Assembly (NCBI RefSeq): GCF_036964665.1
Contig: NZ_JBAMDA010000001.1
Location: forward strand, 1,891,001 to 1,955,000
DNA length: 64,000 nucleotides
Direction of reading: 5' to 3'
From: Nitrobacter sp. NHB1
GTDB taxonomy: Bacteria; Pseudomonadota; Alphaproteobacteria; Rhizobiales; Xanthobacteraceae
In this document: positions 45,912 to 55,074 of the stretch, piece by piece
How the letters are laid out: the number at the start of each line of letters is the position of its first letter
How positions within the stretch are numbered: position 1 is the first letter of the stretch
The notes under the pieces: generated by a model
What the model was told of the DNA's origin: nothing
Seen by the model: the letters and a program-made list of their open reading frames with translations, nothing else
The model's database searches: none
Made by a program: the position numbers and the translations under genes

Positions 45912-46580
45912 CTACTTGTTCTTCTCCGCCCGGCTGAGCAGAAACACGCCCTGCTCCCCGAACATGTTCCAGAACCACCACGGCGCGTTGAATCGCAGCG
46001 GCCGTCCGTAAAGATCGAGCGCGACCGCACGCTCCATCTTGACATTGATCTCGTCGCAGAGCTGGACGAAATCCTTGATGGTGCAAAAATGGATATTCGG
46101 CGTGTCGTACCAAGTCGCCGGCAGGTTATCCGTGCGCGGCATGTGGCCGCCGACCAGAAGCTGAACCCGCATCTTCCAGTAGCCGAAATTCGGGAATGAT
46201 ACGATGGCGCCGTGGCCGATCCGCAGCAGATTTTCCAGCACGGCCTTCGGTTGCCGCGTCGCCTGCAGGGTCTGCGACAGGATCACGTAATCAAAGGCGT
46301 CGTCGGGATAGTTGACCAGGTCGGTGTCGGCGTCGCCCTGCACCACCGCTAAGCCTTTGGCGACGCAATGATTGACGCCCTCGCGCGACAGTTCGATGCC
46401 GCGGCCGTCGATGCCGCGCGTCTCGAGCAGTTGCAAGAGGTCACCGTCGCCGCAGCCGACGTCCAGGACCTTCGAATTGGGCTCGATCATCTCGGCCAGC
46501 AGGAGATGATCGCTGCGATAGCGGCCACCCGCCGGCGGCGCGACGTCATTCAGCGGCAGGGTCGGTTGCTCTACGCTCAT
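45912..46580 (-). CDS. metW: Methionine biosynthesis protein MetW
   Basis: A 222-residue class I methyltransferase-fold protein that always accompanies metX in many proteobacteria and is needed for homoserine acetylation. The SAM site VLDVGCGDGDLLQLLETRG is at about 38-56. Other signatures are GIELSREGVNHCVAKGLAVVQGD, FDYVILSQTLQATRQP, SFPNFGYWKMR and the DTPNIHFCTIKDF block. Starts one base after the metX stop. Both are under the SAM-II riboswitch at 47882. Confidence 0.94.
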   Translation of the reverse strand: MSVEQPTLPLNDVAPPAGGRYRSDHLLLAEMIEPNSKVLDVGCGDGDLLQLLETRGIDGRGIELSREGVNHCVAKGLAVVQGDADTDLVNYPDDAFDYVILSQTLQATRQPKAVLENLLRIGHGAIVSFPNFGYWKMRVQLLVGGHMPRTDNLPATWYDTPNIHFCTIKDFVQLCDEINVKMERAVALDLYGRPLRFNAPWWFWNMFGEQGVFLLSRAEKNK

Positions 46581-46581
46581 G

Positions 46582-47781
46582 TCACTCACCTGCGGCTGCC
46601 AGACCGCGGGCCTTTCCCGCCGATTCCAGGAACGCGTGCGCGATGTCGAAAAATTCGGGAACATCGAGCAGGAAGGCGTCGTGGCCGCGATCGGTCTCGA
46701 TCTCCGCGAACGAGACCCGCGCACCGCCGGCATTGAGCGCATGTACGGTTGCGCGCGATTCAGAGGTCGGGAACAACCAGTCACTCGTGAACGACACCAC
46801 GCAGAACCGGGTCCGCGTATGGCGAAACGCGGCGGCCAGCACGCCGTTGTGATCGGCCGCGATGTCGAAATAATCCATCGCCCGCGTCAGATAGAGATAG
46901 CAGTTGGCGTCAAAACGCTCGACGAACGACGATCCCTGGTGGCGCAGATAGCTCTCCACCTGAAAATCCGCATCGAAGGAAAATGTCGGCAGTTCGCGGT
47001 CCTGCATCCGTCGTCCGAACTTGCGATGCAGCGCCGCGTCAGACAGATAGGTAATATGCGCGGCCATCCGCGCCACGCCGAGACCCCGGTGCGGATGGGT
47101 GCCCTGCTCGACATAGCGGCCGTCGCGCCAGTCGGGGTCGGCCATCACCGCCTGCCGTCCCAACTCGTGAAACGCGATGTTCTGCGCGGAGTGGCGCGTA
47201 CTGCATGCGATCGGCAGCGCTGAAAACACGCGTTGCGGATAGGCCGTGCACCACTGCAACACCTGCATGCCGCCCATGGAGCCGCCGACCACCGAAAACA
47301 GCGTGTCGATGCTCAGGCGATCGATCAGCATGGCCTGCGCGCGCACCATGTCGGGAATGGTGATGACCGGAAAATCCAGCCCCCATACCGCGCCGGTCGC
47401 AGGATTGATCGAGGCGGGACCGGTCGAACCCATGCAGCCGCCGATCACGTTGGTGCAGATGACGAAATACCTGTCGGTGTCGAGCGGCTTGCCAGGCCCC
47501 ACCAGGGTCACCCACCAGCCGGGCTTGCCGGTGACCGGATGGACGTTGGCAACATGCTGATCCCCGGTCAGCGCATGGCAGACCAGGATGGCGTTGGACT
47601 TTCCGGCGTTGAGTTCGCCGTAGGTCTGATAGGCGATCTGGAAAGGCGCGAGATCGATTCCGCAATCGAGCGACAGCGGTTGATCGCCGCTGAACAACGC
47701 GACCTGCGAGGTGGGATGGTCTGCTTCCTGGGCTCGATACTCGGCGTGAGCCGGGGTCGGTACCGATTGCACGTTTACCAT
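46582..47781 (-). CDS. metX: Homoserine O-acetyltransferase MetX
   Basis: A 399-residue alpha/beta-hydrolase-fold enzyme that acetylates homoserine (in some relatives succinylates it) in methionine synthesis. Conserved blocks: [49 protein letters not shown], the nucleophile [15 protein letters not shown] (about Ser160), and the C-terminal catalytic Asp/His in FTSDWLFP and [10 protein letters not shown]. The ATG at 47781 ([15 protein letters not shown]) is chosen over a longer frame. Transcription is expected to be shut off by the SAM-II riboswitch/terminator when S-adenosylmethionine is plentiful. Confidence 0.95.
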   Translation of the reverse strand: MVNVQSVPTPAHAEYRAQEADHPTSQVALFSGDQPLSLDCGIDLAPFQIAYQTYGELNAGKSNAILVCHALTGDQHVANVHPVTGKPGWWVTLVGPGKPLDTDRYFVICTNVIGGCMGSTGPASINPATGAVWGLDFPVITIPDMVRAQAMLIDRLSIDTLFSVVGGSMGGMQVLQWCTAYPQRVFSALPIACSTRHSAQNIAFHELGRQAVMADPDWRDGRYVEQGTHPHRGLGVARMAAHITYLSDAALHRKFGRRMQDRELPTFSFDADFQVESYLRHQGSSFVERFDANCYLYLTRAMDYFDIAADHNGVLAAAFRHTRTRFCVVSFTSDWLFPTSESRATVHALNAGGARVSFAEIETDRGHDAFLLDVPEFFDIAHAFLESAGKARGLAAAGE

Positions 47782-47832
47782 CCTGACACTGGCCTCCTCC
47801 GGGGCTTCGAAGAAACCGCGGATCACAGGCCA

Positions 47833-47865
47833 TAAAAAACCGGCCTGAACATGGGTTCGGCCGGG
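47833..47865 (-). terminator. Riboswitch-associated terminator upstream of metX
   Basis: The stem CCGGCC-GAAC / GTTC-GGCCGG (one bulge, 47840-47864) is followed on the minus strand by TTTTTT. It lies between the SAM-II aptamer and metX, and its GGCCGG arm can compete with the aptamer's GCCGGCC pseudoknot. Confidence 0.85.
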
Positions 47866-47881
47866 ATCAGGATTTCGCTGT

Positions 47882-47943
47882 CCCCGGCCTGTTTAGCGAG
47901 TTGTTTAACGTGGCTGCAAGCCGGCCGGCTCAAATGACCACGG
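47882..47943 (-). ncRNA. SAM-II riboswitch (metX leader)
   Basis: On the minus strand CGTGGTCATTTGAG opens helix P1 and closes with GCCACG; GCCGGCCGGCTTGCAG follows, then TTAAACAACTCGCTAAACAGGCCGG, with the second GGCCGG giving the pseudoknot. TTGCAGCCACGTTAAA and CGCTAAACAGG are the invariant SAM-II core. Senses S-adenosylmethionine and, with the terminator just downstream, represses metX-metW when it is bound. Confidence 0.93.
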
Positions 47944-47973
47944 AATAACCGAAACCTAATCCCGCAGGCGGTT

Positions 47974-48009
47974 TTCGTCAAGACAAGCCATTTCGTTAAG
48001 ACAAGCCAT
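47974..48009. repeat. Tandem 18-base direct repeat
   Basis: TTCGTCAAGACAAGCCAT (47974-47991) is followed immediately by TTCGTTAAGACAAGCCAT (47992-48009), with one difference. Function unknown. Confidence 0.8.
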
Positions 48010-48188
48010 GGCGGGCAATGTTTTCTTTGCTTTCATGCGCCTACTTTCCTATCAATGCGGCCGCTGGTGGAATTAATTTACCATTCGCGACCCGTTATTT
48101 GCCGAAGACCCCGACGCAAATGTCCTTTTGCGCTGACATTCGCAAAAGGCGCTCCCTGAAACGGGATGGGAATGGCAGAACCGGACCG
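48010..48188. other. Gene-free region before the aromatic operon
   Basis: No gene is supported between the tandem repeat and the family C repeat. AT-rich patches suggest promoter-like sequence, but no specific site was recognised. Confidence 0.35.
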
Positions 48189-48293
48189 CTAGATTCTGAT
48201 TCAACTGCGTTAAATCAGAATCTAGCGTTACCCTTTTGATTGAGCATGATCTTATCCGAAAACCGGTTTCCACTTTTCGGGATCATGCTCTAG
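48189..48293. repeat. Bipartite palindromic repeat, family C
   Basis: Hairpin one: a perfect 13-base inverted repeat CTAGATTCTGATT / AATCAGAATCTAG (48189-48225). Hairpin two: GAGCATGATC / GATCATGCTC (48242-48290) enclosing CCGAAAACCGG...CCACTTTTCGG. The inner part of hairpin two matches the inner part of family A hairpin two with base changes on both arms. Confidence 0.85.
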
Positions 48294-48329
48294 CCGCCGC
48301 CCCGTTCGCCCGGCCGACGAGTTGCATCC

Positions 48330-49181
48330 ATGACCAAAGTCCCCCCCGCGCCATCATCCCTGCAGGAACTGCGCAAAGAGATCGACGCCATCGACGAGGA
48401 GGTGCACAGCCTGCTGATGCGGCGCGGCGACATCATCGACCGCCTGATCTCGGTGAAGCAGACCCAGGAAATCGGATCCGCATTTCGACCGGCGCGAGAA
48501 GCCGACATGATGCGCCGTCTGGCGCAGCGTCATCGCGGCATCCTGCCGCTCGACACCGTCGAGAGCATCTGGCGCGTCATCATCTCGACCTTCACCTACG
48601 TGCAGGCGCCTTTTTCGCTGCATGCCGATCTGTCGCTCGGCGAATCCGCGATGCGGGATTCCGCACGCTTCCACTTTGGCTTCACGGTCCCCTTCGTGCC
48701 GCATTTCAATGCGCAGGCGGCCGTGGAAGCGGTGGCGAATTCGAAAGGCGATCTTGCCCTGGTCTCGGCGACCTCGAGCCGCGCGCCATGGTGGCTCGCG
48801 CTTGAAGCCGACGGCGCGCCGAAAATCATCGCCCGCCTGCCCTTCATCGAGCGCGCCGACCACCCGGCGGCGCTGCCGGTGTTCGTCATCTCGCGGGTCG
48901 CCGACAATGCGCGGGTCACCGAAGTAGAGACCTGGAGCGTGCGCGTGTCCGGCTGGAATGCCGATACCGCCCGTGCGCTGTCGCCGCTCGCCGAGATCGT
49001 TGCCGTGCCCGATACCGCCTTCGACGGCGCTGCGCTGCTGGTGTCCGTCACGGGAGACACCAGCCTCGATACGATCAAATCGGCGCTGTTTGAGGCCGGC
49101 GCTTCGGTCCGTTCGACCGCCCTCGTCGGCAGCCACGCAACACGCTATACGATGCCCTCCAGCGGGGCGGCCAACGCTTAA
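48330..49181 (+). CDS. Chorismate mutase (AroQ) with unusual C-terminal domain
   Basis: A 283-residue protein. The N-terminal ~90 residues are an AroQ chorismate mutase that turns chorismate into prephenate: [29 protein letters not shown], then [22 protein letters not shown]. The rest (about 95-283) recalls a prephenate-dehydratase-like binding fold ([24 protein letters not shown]) but lacks the catalytic TRF and ENS-type motifs of PheA, so it is not expected to make phenylpyruvate. It may be regulatory. It heads an operon with an aminotransferase and a TyrC-like dehydrogenase, so tyrosine/phenylalanine synthesis is the job. Confidence 0.87.
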   Translation: MTKVPPAPSSLQELRKEIDAIDEEVHSLLMRRGDIIDRLISVKQTQEIGSAFRPAREADMMRRLAQRHRGILPLDTVESIWRVIISTFTYVQAPFSLHADLSLGESAMRDSARFHFGFTVPFVPHFNAQAAVEAVANSKGDLALVSATSSRAPWWLALEADGAPKIIARLPFIERADHPAALPVFVISRVADNARVTEVETWSVRVSGWNADTARALSPLAEIVAVPDTAFDGAALLVSVTGDTSLDTIKSALFEAGASVRSTALVGSHATRYTMPSSGAANA

Positions 49182-49203
49182 TCCCGATAGTCCGGAGTCA
49201 ATG

Positions 49204-50301
49204 ATGTCCCGACCGGTGCCGAATCCCGGCATTCTCGATATTGCGCCCTACACGCCCGGCAAGAGCCCGGTGCCGGAAGCGGGCCGCAAGGTGTTCAAGC
49301 TGTCGGCCAACGAAACGCCGTTCGGCCCCTCGCCGAAGGCGATGGACGCTTACCGCAATGCCGTGGCGCATCTTCAGGACTACCCGGAAGGCACCTCGCG
49401 CGTGCTGCGCGAGGCCATCGGGCGCGCCTACGGCCTCGACCCGGACCGCATCATCTGCGGCGCGGGGTCCGACGAGATCCTCAACCTGCTCGCGCACGTC
49501 TATCTCAGCGACGGCGATGAGGCTATTTCGACCACGCACGGCTTTCTGGTGTACCCGATCGCGACCACCGCAAACGGCGCGACCAACGTCGTCGCGCCGG
49601 AAATCGATTACACCGCCGACGTCGATGCGATCCTCAAGCGGGTAACGCCAAAGACCAAGATGGTCTGGCTCGCCAATCCGAACAACCCGACCGGCACCTA
49701 TCTTCCCTTCGACGAGATCAAGCGGTTGCGCGCGGGCCTGCCGTCGCATGTGCTGCTGGTGCTCGACGCCGCCTATTCCGATTATGTATCGCGCAACGAC
49801 TACGAATTCGGCATCGAACTGGCGGCGACGACGGAGAACACCGTGCTGACGCATACCTTCTCCAAGATCCATGGCCTGGCCTCGCTGCGGATCGGCTGGA
49901 TGTTCGGCCCGGCGCATATCGTGGATGCAGTGAACCGGATTCGCGGCCCCTTCAACGTCTCGACGCCGGCGATGCTTGCGGCTGCGGCTGCGATCGAGGA
50001 TACCGCGCACGTCCAGATGTCGAAGGTTCACACCGAAAAGTGGCGTAACTGGCTGACGAATGAAGTGACAAAACTCGGCCTCAAGGTAACGCCGAGCGTG
50101 ACGAACTTCATCCTGATCCACTTCCCGACGACGAAGGGCAAGACCGCGTCTGAGGCCGATGCGTTCCTGACCAAACACGGCCTCGTGCTGCGCGCGCTCG
50201 ACAGTTACGGTCTGCCGAATGCCCTGCGCATGACCATCGGCACCGAGGAAGCCAATCGCCTGGTAGCGGACGGCTTGCGCGACTTCATGGCGCAGACATG
50301 A
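49204..50301 (+). CDS. hisC: HisC-like aminotransferase, probable aromatic/histidinol-phosphate type
   Basis: A 365-residue class I/II PLP aminotransferase. PLP lysine K221 lies in [17 protein letters not shown]. Other motifs: [47 protein letters not shown], and DAAYSDYV. HisC enzymes act on histidinol phosphate, but copies in operons with chorismate mutase and TyrC act mainly on aromatic amino acids; the position favours the latter. GGAG lies 6 bases upstream of the second of two adjacent ATG codons. Its stop overlaps the next gene (ATGA). Confidence 0.88.
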   Translation: MSRPVPNPGILDIAPYTPGKSPVPEAGRKVFKLSANETPFGPSPKAMDAYRNAVAHLQDYPEGTSRVLREAIGRAYGLDPDRIICGAGSDEILNLLAHVYLSDGDEAISTTHGFLVYPIATTANGATNVVAPEIDYTADVDAILKRVTPKTKMVWLANPNNPTGTYLPFDEIKRLRAGLPSHVLLVLDAAYSDYVSRNDYEFGIELAATTENTVLTHTFSKIHGLASLRIGWMFGPAHIVDAVNRIRGPFNVSTPAMLAAAAAIEDTAHVQMSKVHTEKWRNWLTNEVTKLGLKVTPSVTNFILIHFPTTKGKTASEADAFLTKHGLVLRALDSYGLPNALRMTIGTEEANRLVADGLRDFMAQT

Positions 50302-51236
50302 CCGCAGCGCCCTCATTCCAGCGGATCGCGCTGATCGGCTTCGGCCTGATCGGCGGTTCGATTGCGCGCGCCGCGCGCGCGCAAGGCCTCGCCGGCGAAA
50401 TCGTCGTCACCGCACGCTCCGCGACGACGCGTGCGCGGGTGACGGAACTCGGCATCGCCGATCGCGTGGTGGAAACCAACGCCGAAGCCGCTGATGGCGC
50501 CGACCTCGTGATCCTCTGCATCCCGGTCGGGGCGTGCGGAGCGGTGGCGCAGGAGATCGCATCCCGCCTCAAGCCGGGCGCCATCATCTCCGATGTCGGA
50601 TCGGTGAAAGGCGCCGTCGTCCGCGACATGGCCCCGCATCTGCCCGCCGGGGTGCATTTCGTTCCCGCGCATCCGGTGGCAGGGACCGAGCACTCTGGTC
50701 CGGATTCCGGTTTTGCCGAACTGTTCATCAACCGCTGGTGCATCCTGACGCCGCCCGAGGGGACGGATCCCGCCGCGGTGGACAAGCTCCGCGTGTTCTG
50801 GACCGCGATCGGCGCCAGGGTCGAGACCATGACACCCGAGCATCACGATCTGGTGCTGGCAATCACCAGCCATCTGCCGCACCTGATCGCCTACACCATC
50901 GTCGGCACCGCCGACGAGCTCGGCGAGGTCACATCCTCGGAAGTGATGAAATTCTCCGCCGGCGGCTTTCGCGACTTCACCCGGATCGCGGCCTCCGATC
51001 CCACCATGTGGCGCGACGTATTTTTGACCAACAAGGACGCGGTGCTGGAAATGCTCGGCACTTTCAGCGAGGACCTCTCCAAGCTGACGCGCGCCATGCG
51101 CCGCGGCGATGGAGAAGCGCTGTTCGAGCATTTTACCCGCACCCGCGCGATCCGCCGCGGCATCGTCGAGATCGGCCAGGACTCTGCTGCCCCCGACTTC
51201 GGACGGCTGCAAACGAGCGCGGCGAAGAAGCCATAG
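50298..51236 (+). CDS. tyrC: Prephenate/arogenate dehydrogenase, TyrC type
   Basis: A 312-residue NAD-dependent dehydrogenase that makes 4-hydroxyphenylpyruvate or tyrosine from prephenate or arogenate. The dinucleotide fold [14 protein letters not shown] (12-25) is at the N-terminus; [38 protein letters not shown] (substrate-binding) and [20 protein letters not shown] are diagnostic. Its length, without a chorismate mutase domain, fits the Zymomonas-type cyclohexadienyl dehydrogenase. It follows the aminotransferase with an ATGA overlap. Confidence 0.92.
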   Translation: MTAAPSFQRIALIGFGLIGGSIARAARAQGLAGEIVVTARSATTRARVTELGIADRVVETNAEAADGADLVILCIPVGACGAVAQEIASRLKPGAIISDVGSVKGAVVRDMAPHLPAGVHFVPAHPVAGTEHSGPDSGFAELFINRWCILTPPEGTDPAAVDKLRVFWTAIGARVETMTPEHHDLVLAITSHLPHLIAYTIVGTADELGEVTSSEVMKFSAGGFRDFTRIAASDPTMWRDVFLTNKDAVLEMLGTFSEDLSKLTRAMRRGDGEALFEHFTRTRAIRRGIVEIGQDSAAPDFGRLQTSAAKKP

Positions 51237-51239
51237 TGG

Positions 51240-51316
51240 TCATTGCCGGACTTGATCCGGCAATCCATCGTCTTACGCGAAAAGCAATGGATGCGCGGGT
51301 CAAGCCCGCGCACGAC
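51240..51316. repeat. Two-hairpin dispersed repeat, family E
   Basis: TTGCCGGA / TCCGGCAA and then TGCGCGGG-TCAA-GCCCGCGCA, joined by a CCATCG...CAATGG segment. This form (G-C-rich stem, linker, GCGCGGGTCAAGCCCGCGC stem) is a common repeat in this group of organisms, from memory. Confidence 0.75.
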
Positions 51317-51341
51317 AGCCAAGGCAGATGTCAGCGCGCGC

Positions 51342-52529
51342 TCAGAACAGCGGCGGCGTCTGGGCGATTTTCAGCGGTCCGACGAAGACCGCGCCGTCGA
51401 CGAACCGCAACGGGAAGGAGCGCGCTTTCTTGCCTTCCAGCGTTGCCTCCTGACCAATCGCGGCGACGCCCGCGGCGACGCCGACGTTGGCGTTCTCACG
51501 CACGGCCTTGCCCAACCCCGGAATCGCCCGGTCCAGCGCACCGAACAGATTGTCGATATCCCGTGTCTTCACGCCCGGCGCGACCTTGTCGAGGGTGCCC
51601 TGCGGCACACCCTGCTCCAGCATTTTATCGATTCCGAGCGCCGGAATCACCTTCTCGAAACCGGTCGCCGTCATATTCAACTGGCCATCAAGGTGTCCGT
51701 CGGCCGTGAGACCGAGCGAGCCGGCGGCAATCGCAATCAGATCACCCTGCTGGATGCGCGACTGCTTGATCTCGACGCGGCCGCCCGCCGCCTGCAATTC
51801 GCGAAACCGCACCGGCCAGGGCTTTGGCGTGAAATCCTTCAGCCCGTGCACTATCGCGCGGACATCGGCATTGAACGGCTTGGTCAGCACTGGATGAACG
51901 TCGCGAAGGCTTGCCCCGGTCAATTCGAGGACGGTCTCGATCGTCGGGTGATCCGGTTTGGAGTTCTCCGCAATGCGACCGTGAAGCTCCACATGGCTGG
52001 CGCGCGCAAACGGGGTCTGCCCCGAGGCCGCGATGCGGTTGATCGACAAATCGTCGAATACGATATCCGCACTCTGCGGAGGACCTGGCAATCCGACGAT
52101 GCTGCTGCGTGCGGTCTTCCAGTTGACGACCATCACCGGCTGCCCGTGCTGGGACAGGGTCGCCGGACCTTTGAACGCTGCGATCAGCAGTTTCGGAGTG
52201 TATATCTGCGAGATCACAAAGATGTCCCCGAGGCGCGCGGTCAGGGCAGCGGCCTGATCGGCCGTCTGCGACTTCAGTTCGACGGTCGCATCCTCGCAGT
52301 TAACCTCCAGACGGAACGGAAATCCCGTGAGGGTCCGTTTGGCACAATCAAAGGTGCGCCCGGACGCGGCTTCGCGCGCGCGCCAAACATCGACGGTCCG
52401 ATCGACCTGCGAGGCCGCATAGAACCAGAACGCGCTCCACGCCGCGGCGGCGATGACCACCAGCACGGGCATGACGAAAATGGGCCAACGACGGTACTTG
52501 GTGGAAGGGGCGGCGGTGGTGACGGTCAT
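51342..52529 (-). CDS. DUF2125 protein, probable periplasmic/membrane-anchored
   Basis: A 395-residue protein with one N-terminal transmembrane or uncleaved signal segment (about 18-40, VMPVLVVIAAAAWSAFWFYAA) and a large DUF2125 domain. Landmarks: CAKRTLTGFPFRLEVNCEDATV, VVNWKTARSSIVGLPG, VFDDLSINR, QSRIQQGDLIAIAAGSLGLTADGHLDG. The domain has repeated beta-strand pattern like AsmA-type envelope proteins and its role is unknown. The ATG at 52529 is chosen; an in-frame TTG at 52559 is less likely. Confidence 0.85.
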   Translation of the reverse strand: MTVTTAAPSTKYRRWPIFVMPVLVVIAAAAWSAFWFYAASQVDRTVDVWRAREAASGRTFDCAKRTLTGFPFRLEVNCEDATVELKSQTADQAAALTARLGDIFVISQIYTPKLLIAAFKGPATLSQHGQPVMVVNWKTARSSIVGLPGPPQSADIVFDDLSINRIAASGQTPFARASHVELHGRIAENSKPDHPTIETVLELTGASLRDVHPVLTKPFNADVRAIVHGLKDFTPKPWPVRFRELQAAGGRVEIKQSRIQQGDLIAIAAGSLGLTADGHLDGQLNMTATGFEKVIPALGIDKMLEQGVPQGTLDKVAPGVKTRDIDNLFGALDRAIPGLGKAVRENANVGVAAGVAAIGQEATLEGKKARSFPLRFVDGAVFVGPLKIAQTPPLF

Positions 52530-52644
52530 GCGCGGAGGTAGACCCGTGAATTTTGTCAAATCGGCGGTCGCCTCGGACCATAGTCGCGCTGTTCCGGCAA
52601 AACCAGCCCTTTCAATTCCGCTTCGCCTGGCCGCGCGGGTCTGT

Positions 52645-52754
52645 TAGAGCATTTTCCGGCTACCCGGTTAGCCGCAGGAAAATGCTCTCAGTTAATAACT
52701 TGCGCGTATTCTGATCGCAAAAGCCGCTACCCACTTTTGCGGAATACGCGCTAG
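52645..52754. repeat. Bipartite palindromic repeat, family A, copy 2
   Basis: AGAGCATTTTCCGGC...GAAAATGCTCT and then GCGCGTATTCTGATCGC...GCGGAATACGCGC. Matches the copy at 14357 closely along almost its whole length, with compensating changes in the stems. Confidence 0.85.
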
Positions 52755-52765
52755 GCGTGCGCGGA

Positions 52766-53350
52766 ATGAATGCTCAACGCCAATTCGAGCCGCCTTCCGG
52801 CCCTTCCGACGACGACCTCTGGGTGTTCGGTTATGGCTCGCTGATGTGGCGGCCTGGGTTCGATTTTGCAGAGCAGGTCCCGGCGCGATTGATCGGCGAG
52901 CACCGGGCGCTCTGCGTCTATTCGTTCGACCACCGCGGAACTCCGGAAAAGCCGGGGCTGGTTCTCGGCCTCGACCGCGGAGGTGCCTGCCGGGGCATCG
53001 CGTTCCGGGTTGCGGCTGGCCGGCGCGAGGCAACGATCGCTTACTTGCGCGGGCGCGAGCAGACCACCCACGTCTACCGCGAGGTGATGCGCTCGGTTTG
53101 GCTCGCGGACGACGCCCGCCGGCGGGTCGGCGCCCTGGCCTATGTCGTCGATCGCGGCCATGTCCAGTATGCCGGACGGCTGACGCTCTCCGAACAGGTC
53201 CGTTACGTCCGGCAGGGGCATGGCCGCTCCGGACATAATCGCGACTACGTGCTGTCCACGGTGAGGTCGATCGAGGCACAGGGCTTTCGCGACCCGAACC
53301 TTCACCGGTTGGCCGAATTGCTGCACGACGATACGCCGGTGCGCGGCTAG
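52766..53350 (+). CDS. ChaC-like gamma-glutamylcyclotransferase
   Basis: A 194-residue enzyme of the ChaC family, which splits glutathione into 5-oxoproline and Cys-Gly. It shows the signature VFGYGSLMWRPGF (about 20-32) with the substrate loop YGSL, and RGTPEKPGLVLGLDRGGACRGIAFRV with the conserved Arg-Gly pair. The catalytic Glu of this family probably corresponds to the Glu in the region EVMRSV or nearby; I could not pin it down. The family A repeat lies directly upstream, so the promoter must be within or before it. Confidence 0.9.
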   Translation: MNAQRQFEPPSGPSDDDLWVFGYGSLMWRPGFDFAEQVPARLIGEHRALCVYSFDHRGTPEKPGLVLGLDRGGACRGIAFRVAAGRREATIAYLRGREQTTHVYREVMRSVWLADDARRRVGALAYVVDRGHVQYAGRLTLSEQVRYVRQGHGRSGHNRDYVLSTVRSIEAQGFRDPNLHRLAELLHDDTPVRG

Positions 53351-53452
53351 GGCGTTTTCGAGCGAAGTGGGTATCGGTTCGCGTGAAGAAAACGCGTCAA
53401 TTCAAAATCTTAGAGCCTCGCTTCTGATTTCATCATAAGCGAAAAGGCACTA
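53349..53452 (+). repeat. Bipartite palindromic repeat, family B, copy 3
   Basis: GGCGTTTTCGAGCGAAGTGGG, GGTTCGCGTGAAGAAAACGCGTC and the second stem CTCGCTTCTGATTTCATCATAAGCGA. Starts at the stop codon of the cyclotransferase gene and ends just before plsC. Confidence 0.8.
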
Positions 53453-53454
53453 GT

Positions 53455-54228
53455 CTAGAGCCCTTCCACCGGCGCGTCCGGCACCCGTCCGAACAACCGC
53501 GCCTGCTCGCGCCGCCCCGCTTCCACCAGGCTGCCGGTCGCCCCCTCGATCGACGCCGTCAGCCGCGACATGAATTCGTCGCGCCGCAATCCGGGCGGCA
53601 GCGGATCGAGGAACTCGACCGTAATCGTTCCCGGATAGCGCAGGAATGTCCGGCGCGGCCAGCACAGACCGGAATTGAGCGCCACCGGCACGCACGGCAC
53701 GTCGCCCTCGGCATAGATCATGGCGACACCGCTTTTGTACGCCGGCGGCGCCCCGGCCGGACGCCGCGTCCCTTCCGGGAAAATGACGAGCTGACGCCCG
53801 CGATGCATCTGCTCCTGCGTCATCCTGGCCAGCATCTTGAGCGAGCGTATGCCGGCCTTGCGGTCGATGCCGATCATGCCGGCCTTCATCAGGTACCAGC
53901 CGAAGAACGGAATCCAGTTCAGCTCGCGCTTGAGGATGAAGATCGGCTGATCGAGGAATTGAAGCAGCGCAAAGGTTTCCCACATCGACTGATGCTTCGA
54001 GGCGACAATCAGCGGGCCCGGCGGAATCTTGTCAATGCCACGATACTCGGTTCTGGTATTGCATATCACGCGCATCAGCCAGACGTTCCAGCGCCCCCAG
54101 GCCTTTGCCACGCCGAGAATGGCCGCGCGCGGCATCAGGAACGTCGGCAGCGCAGTAACAAGCCAGATCGCCATCGTCAGATAGAACAGGACGTTGAAGG
54201 CCAGCGAGCGCAGAAAAATCGAAGTCAT
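53455..54228 (-). CDS. plsC: 1-acyl-sn-glycerol-3-phosphate acyltransferase
   Basis: A 257-residue inner-membrane acyltransferase that makes phosphatidic acid. It has N-terminal hydrophobic segments (about 8-38). The acyltransferase motif I is KHQSMWET (His about 79, an HxxxxE variant of the HX4D box), motif II PIFILKRELNWIPFFGWYL, motif III VIFPEGTRRP (about 152-161), motif IV VPCVPVALNSG. The HX4E variant is not unusual in relatives. Divergent neighbour of the cyclotransferase gene; it is 33 bases downstream of a YdcF gene on the same strand. Confidence 0.92.
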   Translation of the reverse strand: MTSIFLRSLAFNVLFYLTMAIWLVTALPTFLMPRAAILGVAKAWGRWNVWLMRVICNTRTEYRGIDKIPPGPLIVASKHQSMWETFALLQFLDQPIFILKRELNWIPFFGWYLMKAGMIGIDRKAGIRSLKMLARMTQEQMHRGRQLVIFPEGTRRPAGAPPAYKSGVAMIYAEGDVPCVPVALNSGLCWPRRTFLRYPGTITVEFLDPLPPGLRRDEFMSRLTASIEGATGSLVEAGRREQARLFGRVPDAPVEGL

Positions 54229-54261
54229 CGAAAATCCAATTCCGTAGCGCAGGTCGCCGGG

Positions 54262-54981
54262 CTAACCCGACGCCGGCCGTCGCGGCGCGACCGATCCGGT
54301 CGGCTGATCGCCGATCTCGGGGAAGAGTTCCAGGCCAAGATAGGCCAGGCGAACCCGCACCTCCGCGGCGAGGTATTTGGCATACTCCGATAGCAAGAGC
54401 CGCAGGGTCGCACCACTCGTCCACCACGGCTCTTCGCGCCACTTGTCGCCGATCACCACGAACGGAATCAGGGTGACGTCCGGCATCGCATGCGACAATT
54501 CGACGATGGCGCGGGGCATATGATAGTTCGAGGTCACCACGATCAGCGAATGGAAGCCTTGCTCGTCGACCCAGCGCCGCGTCTCGCTGGCGTTGCTCCG
54601 GGTGTTGACCGCCGAGCGATCGAGATCGACGCAGCAGGTCAATATCCGCTGGCTGTCCGGCAACGAGCGCGAAATATCGCTAATTCCGTTGGTCGGGTGG
54701 ACCCCCGAGATCAGCAGCCGCTTGCCGTAGCCGCCGGCCAGCAGCTCGACCGCGTCGGAAATCCGCGACGAGCCGCCGGTGAGCACAACGATACCGTCGG
54801 CATTGCTGGCGGGCTTGGTCTCGACGCCGCGCAGTTGCGACAGAAATGCGACGAAGCCCACCGCCGCGCCGACAAAGACGATCCCGGCGGCGGCAACCAC
54901 GGCCGCGAGCAGCGTGGCGCGACACCGCGCCGGCGCCCGGCGCGAGGTTTCCGGCTTGTCATGACGGGCTTGTTCACTCAT
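54262..54981 (-). CDS. YdcF/DUF218 family envelope protein
   Basis: A 239-residue protein with one N-terminal transmembrane segment (about 24-46, LAAVVAAAGIVFVGAAVGFVAFL) and a DUF218 domain. The fingerprints are IVVLTGGSSRISDAVELL, KRLLISGVHPTNGISDI, and SNASETRRWVDEQGFHSLIVVTSNYHMPRA. DUF218 proteins include factors implicated in vancomycin sensitivity/ElyC-type control of lipid carriers; the role here is unknown. It lies between plsC and ftsX on the same strand; the four genes ftsE, ftsX, ydcF-like and plsC may be co-expressed. Confidence 0.87.
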   Translation of the reverse strand: MSEQARHDKPETSRRAPARCRATLLAAVVAAAGIVFVGAAVGFVAFLSQLRGVETKPASNADGIVVLTGGSSRISDAVELLAGGYGKRLLISGVHPTNGISDISRSLPDSQRILTCCVDLDRSAVNTRSNASETRRWVDEQGFHSLIVVTSNYHMPRAIVELSHAMPDVTLIPFVVIGDKWREEPWWTSGATLRLLLSEYAKYLAAEVRVRLAYLGLELFPEIGDQPTGSVAPRRPASG

Positions 54982-55008
54982 CCGTTCGATGTTCCTGGTC
55001 CCCGACTT

Positions 55009-55058
55009 TAGTGCGTTTCGGGGCGAAGTGGAATCCGGCCGCACCGGGAAAAACGTGA
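55009..55058. repeat. Degenerate relative of repeat families A/B
   Basis: GTGCGTTTCGGGGCGAAGTGGAATCCGG followed by CCGCACCGGGAAAAACG. The GAAGTGGAATCCGG core matches the inner arm of family A/B; the second stem is missing. Confidence 0.5.
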
Positions 55059-55074
55059 GGCCTGAAACAGTTGC

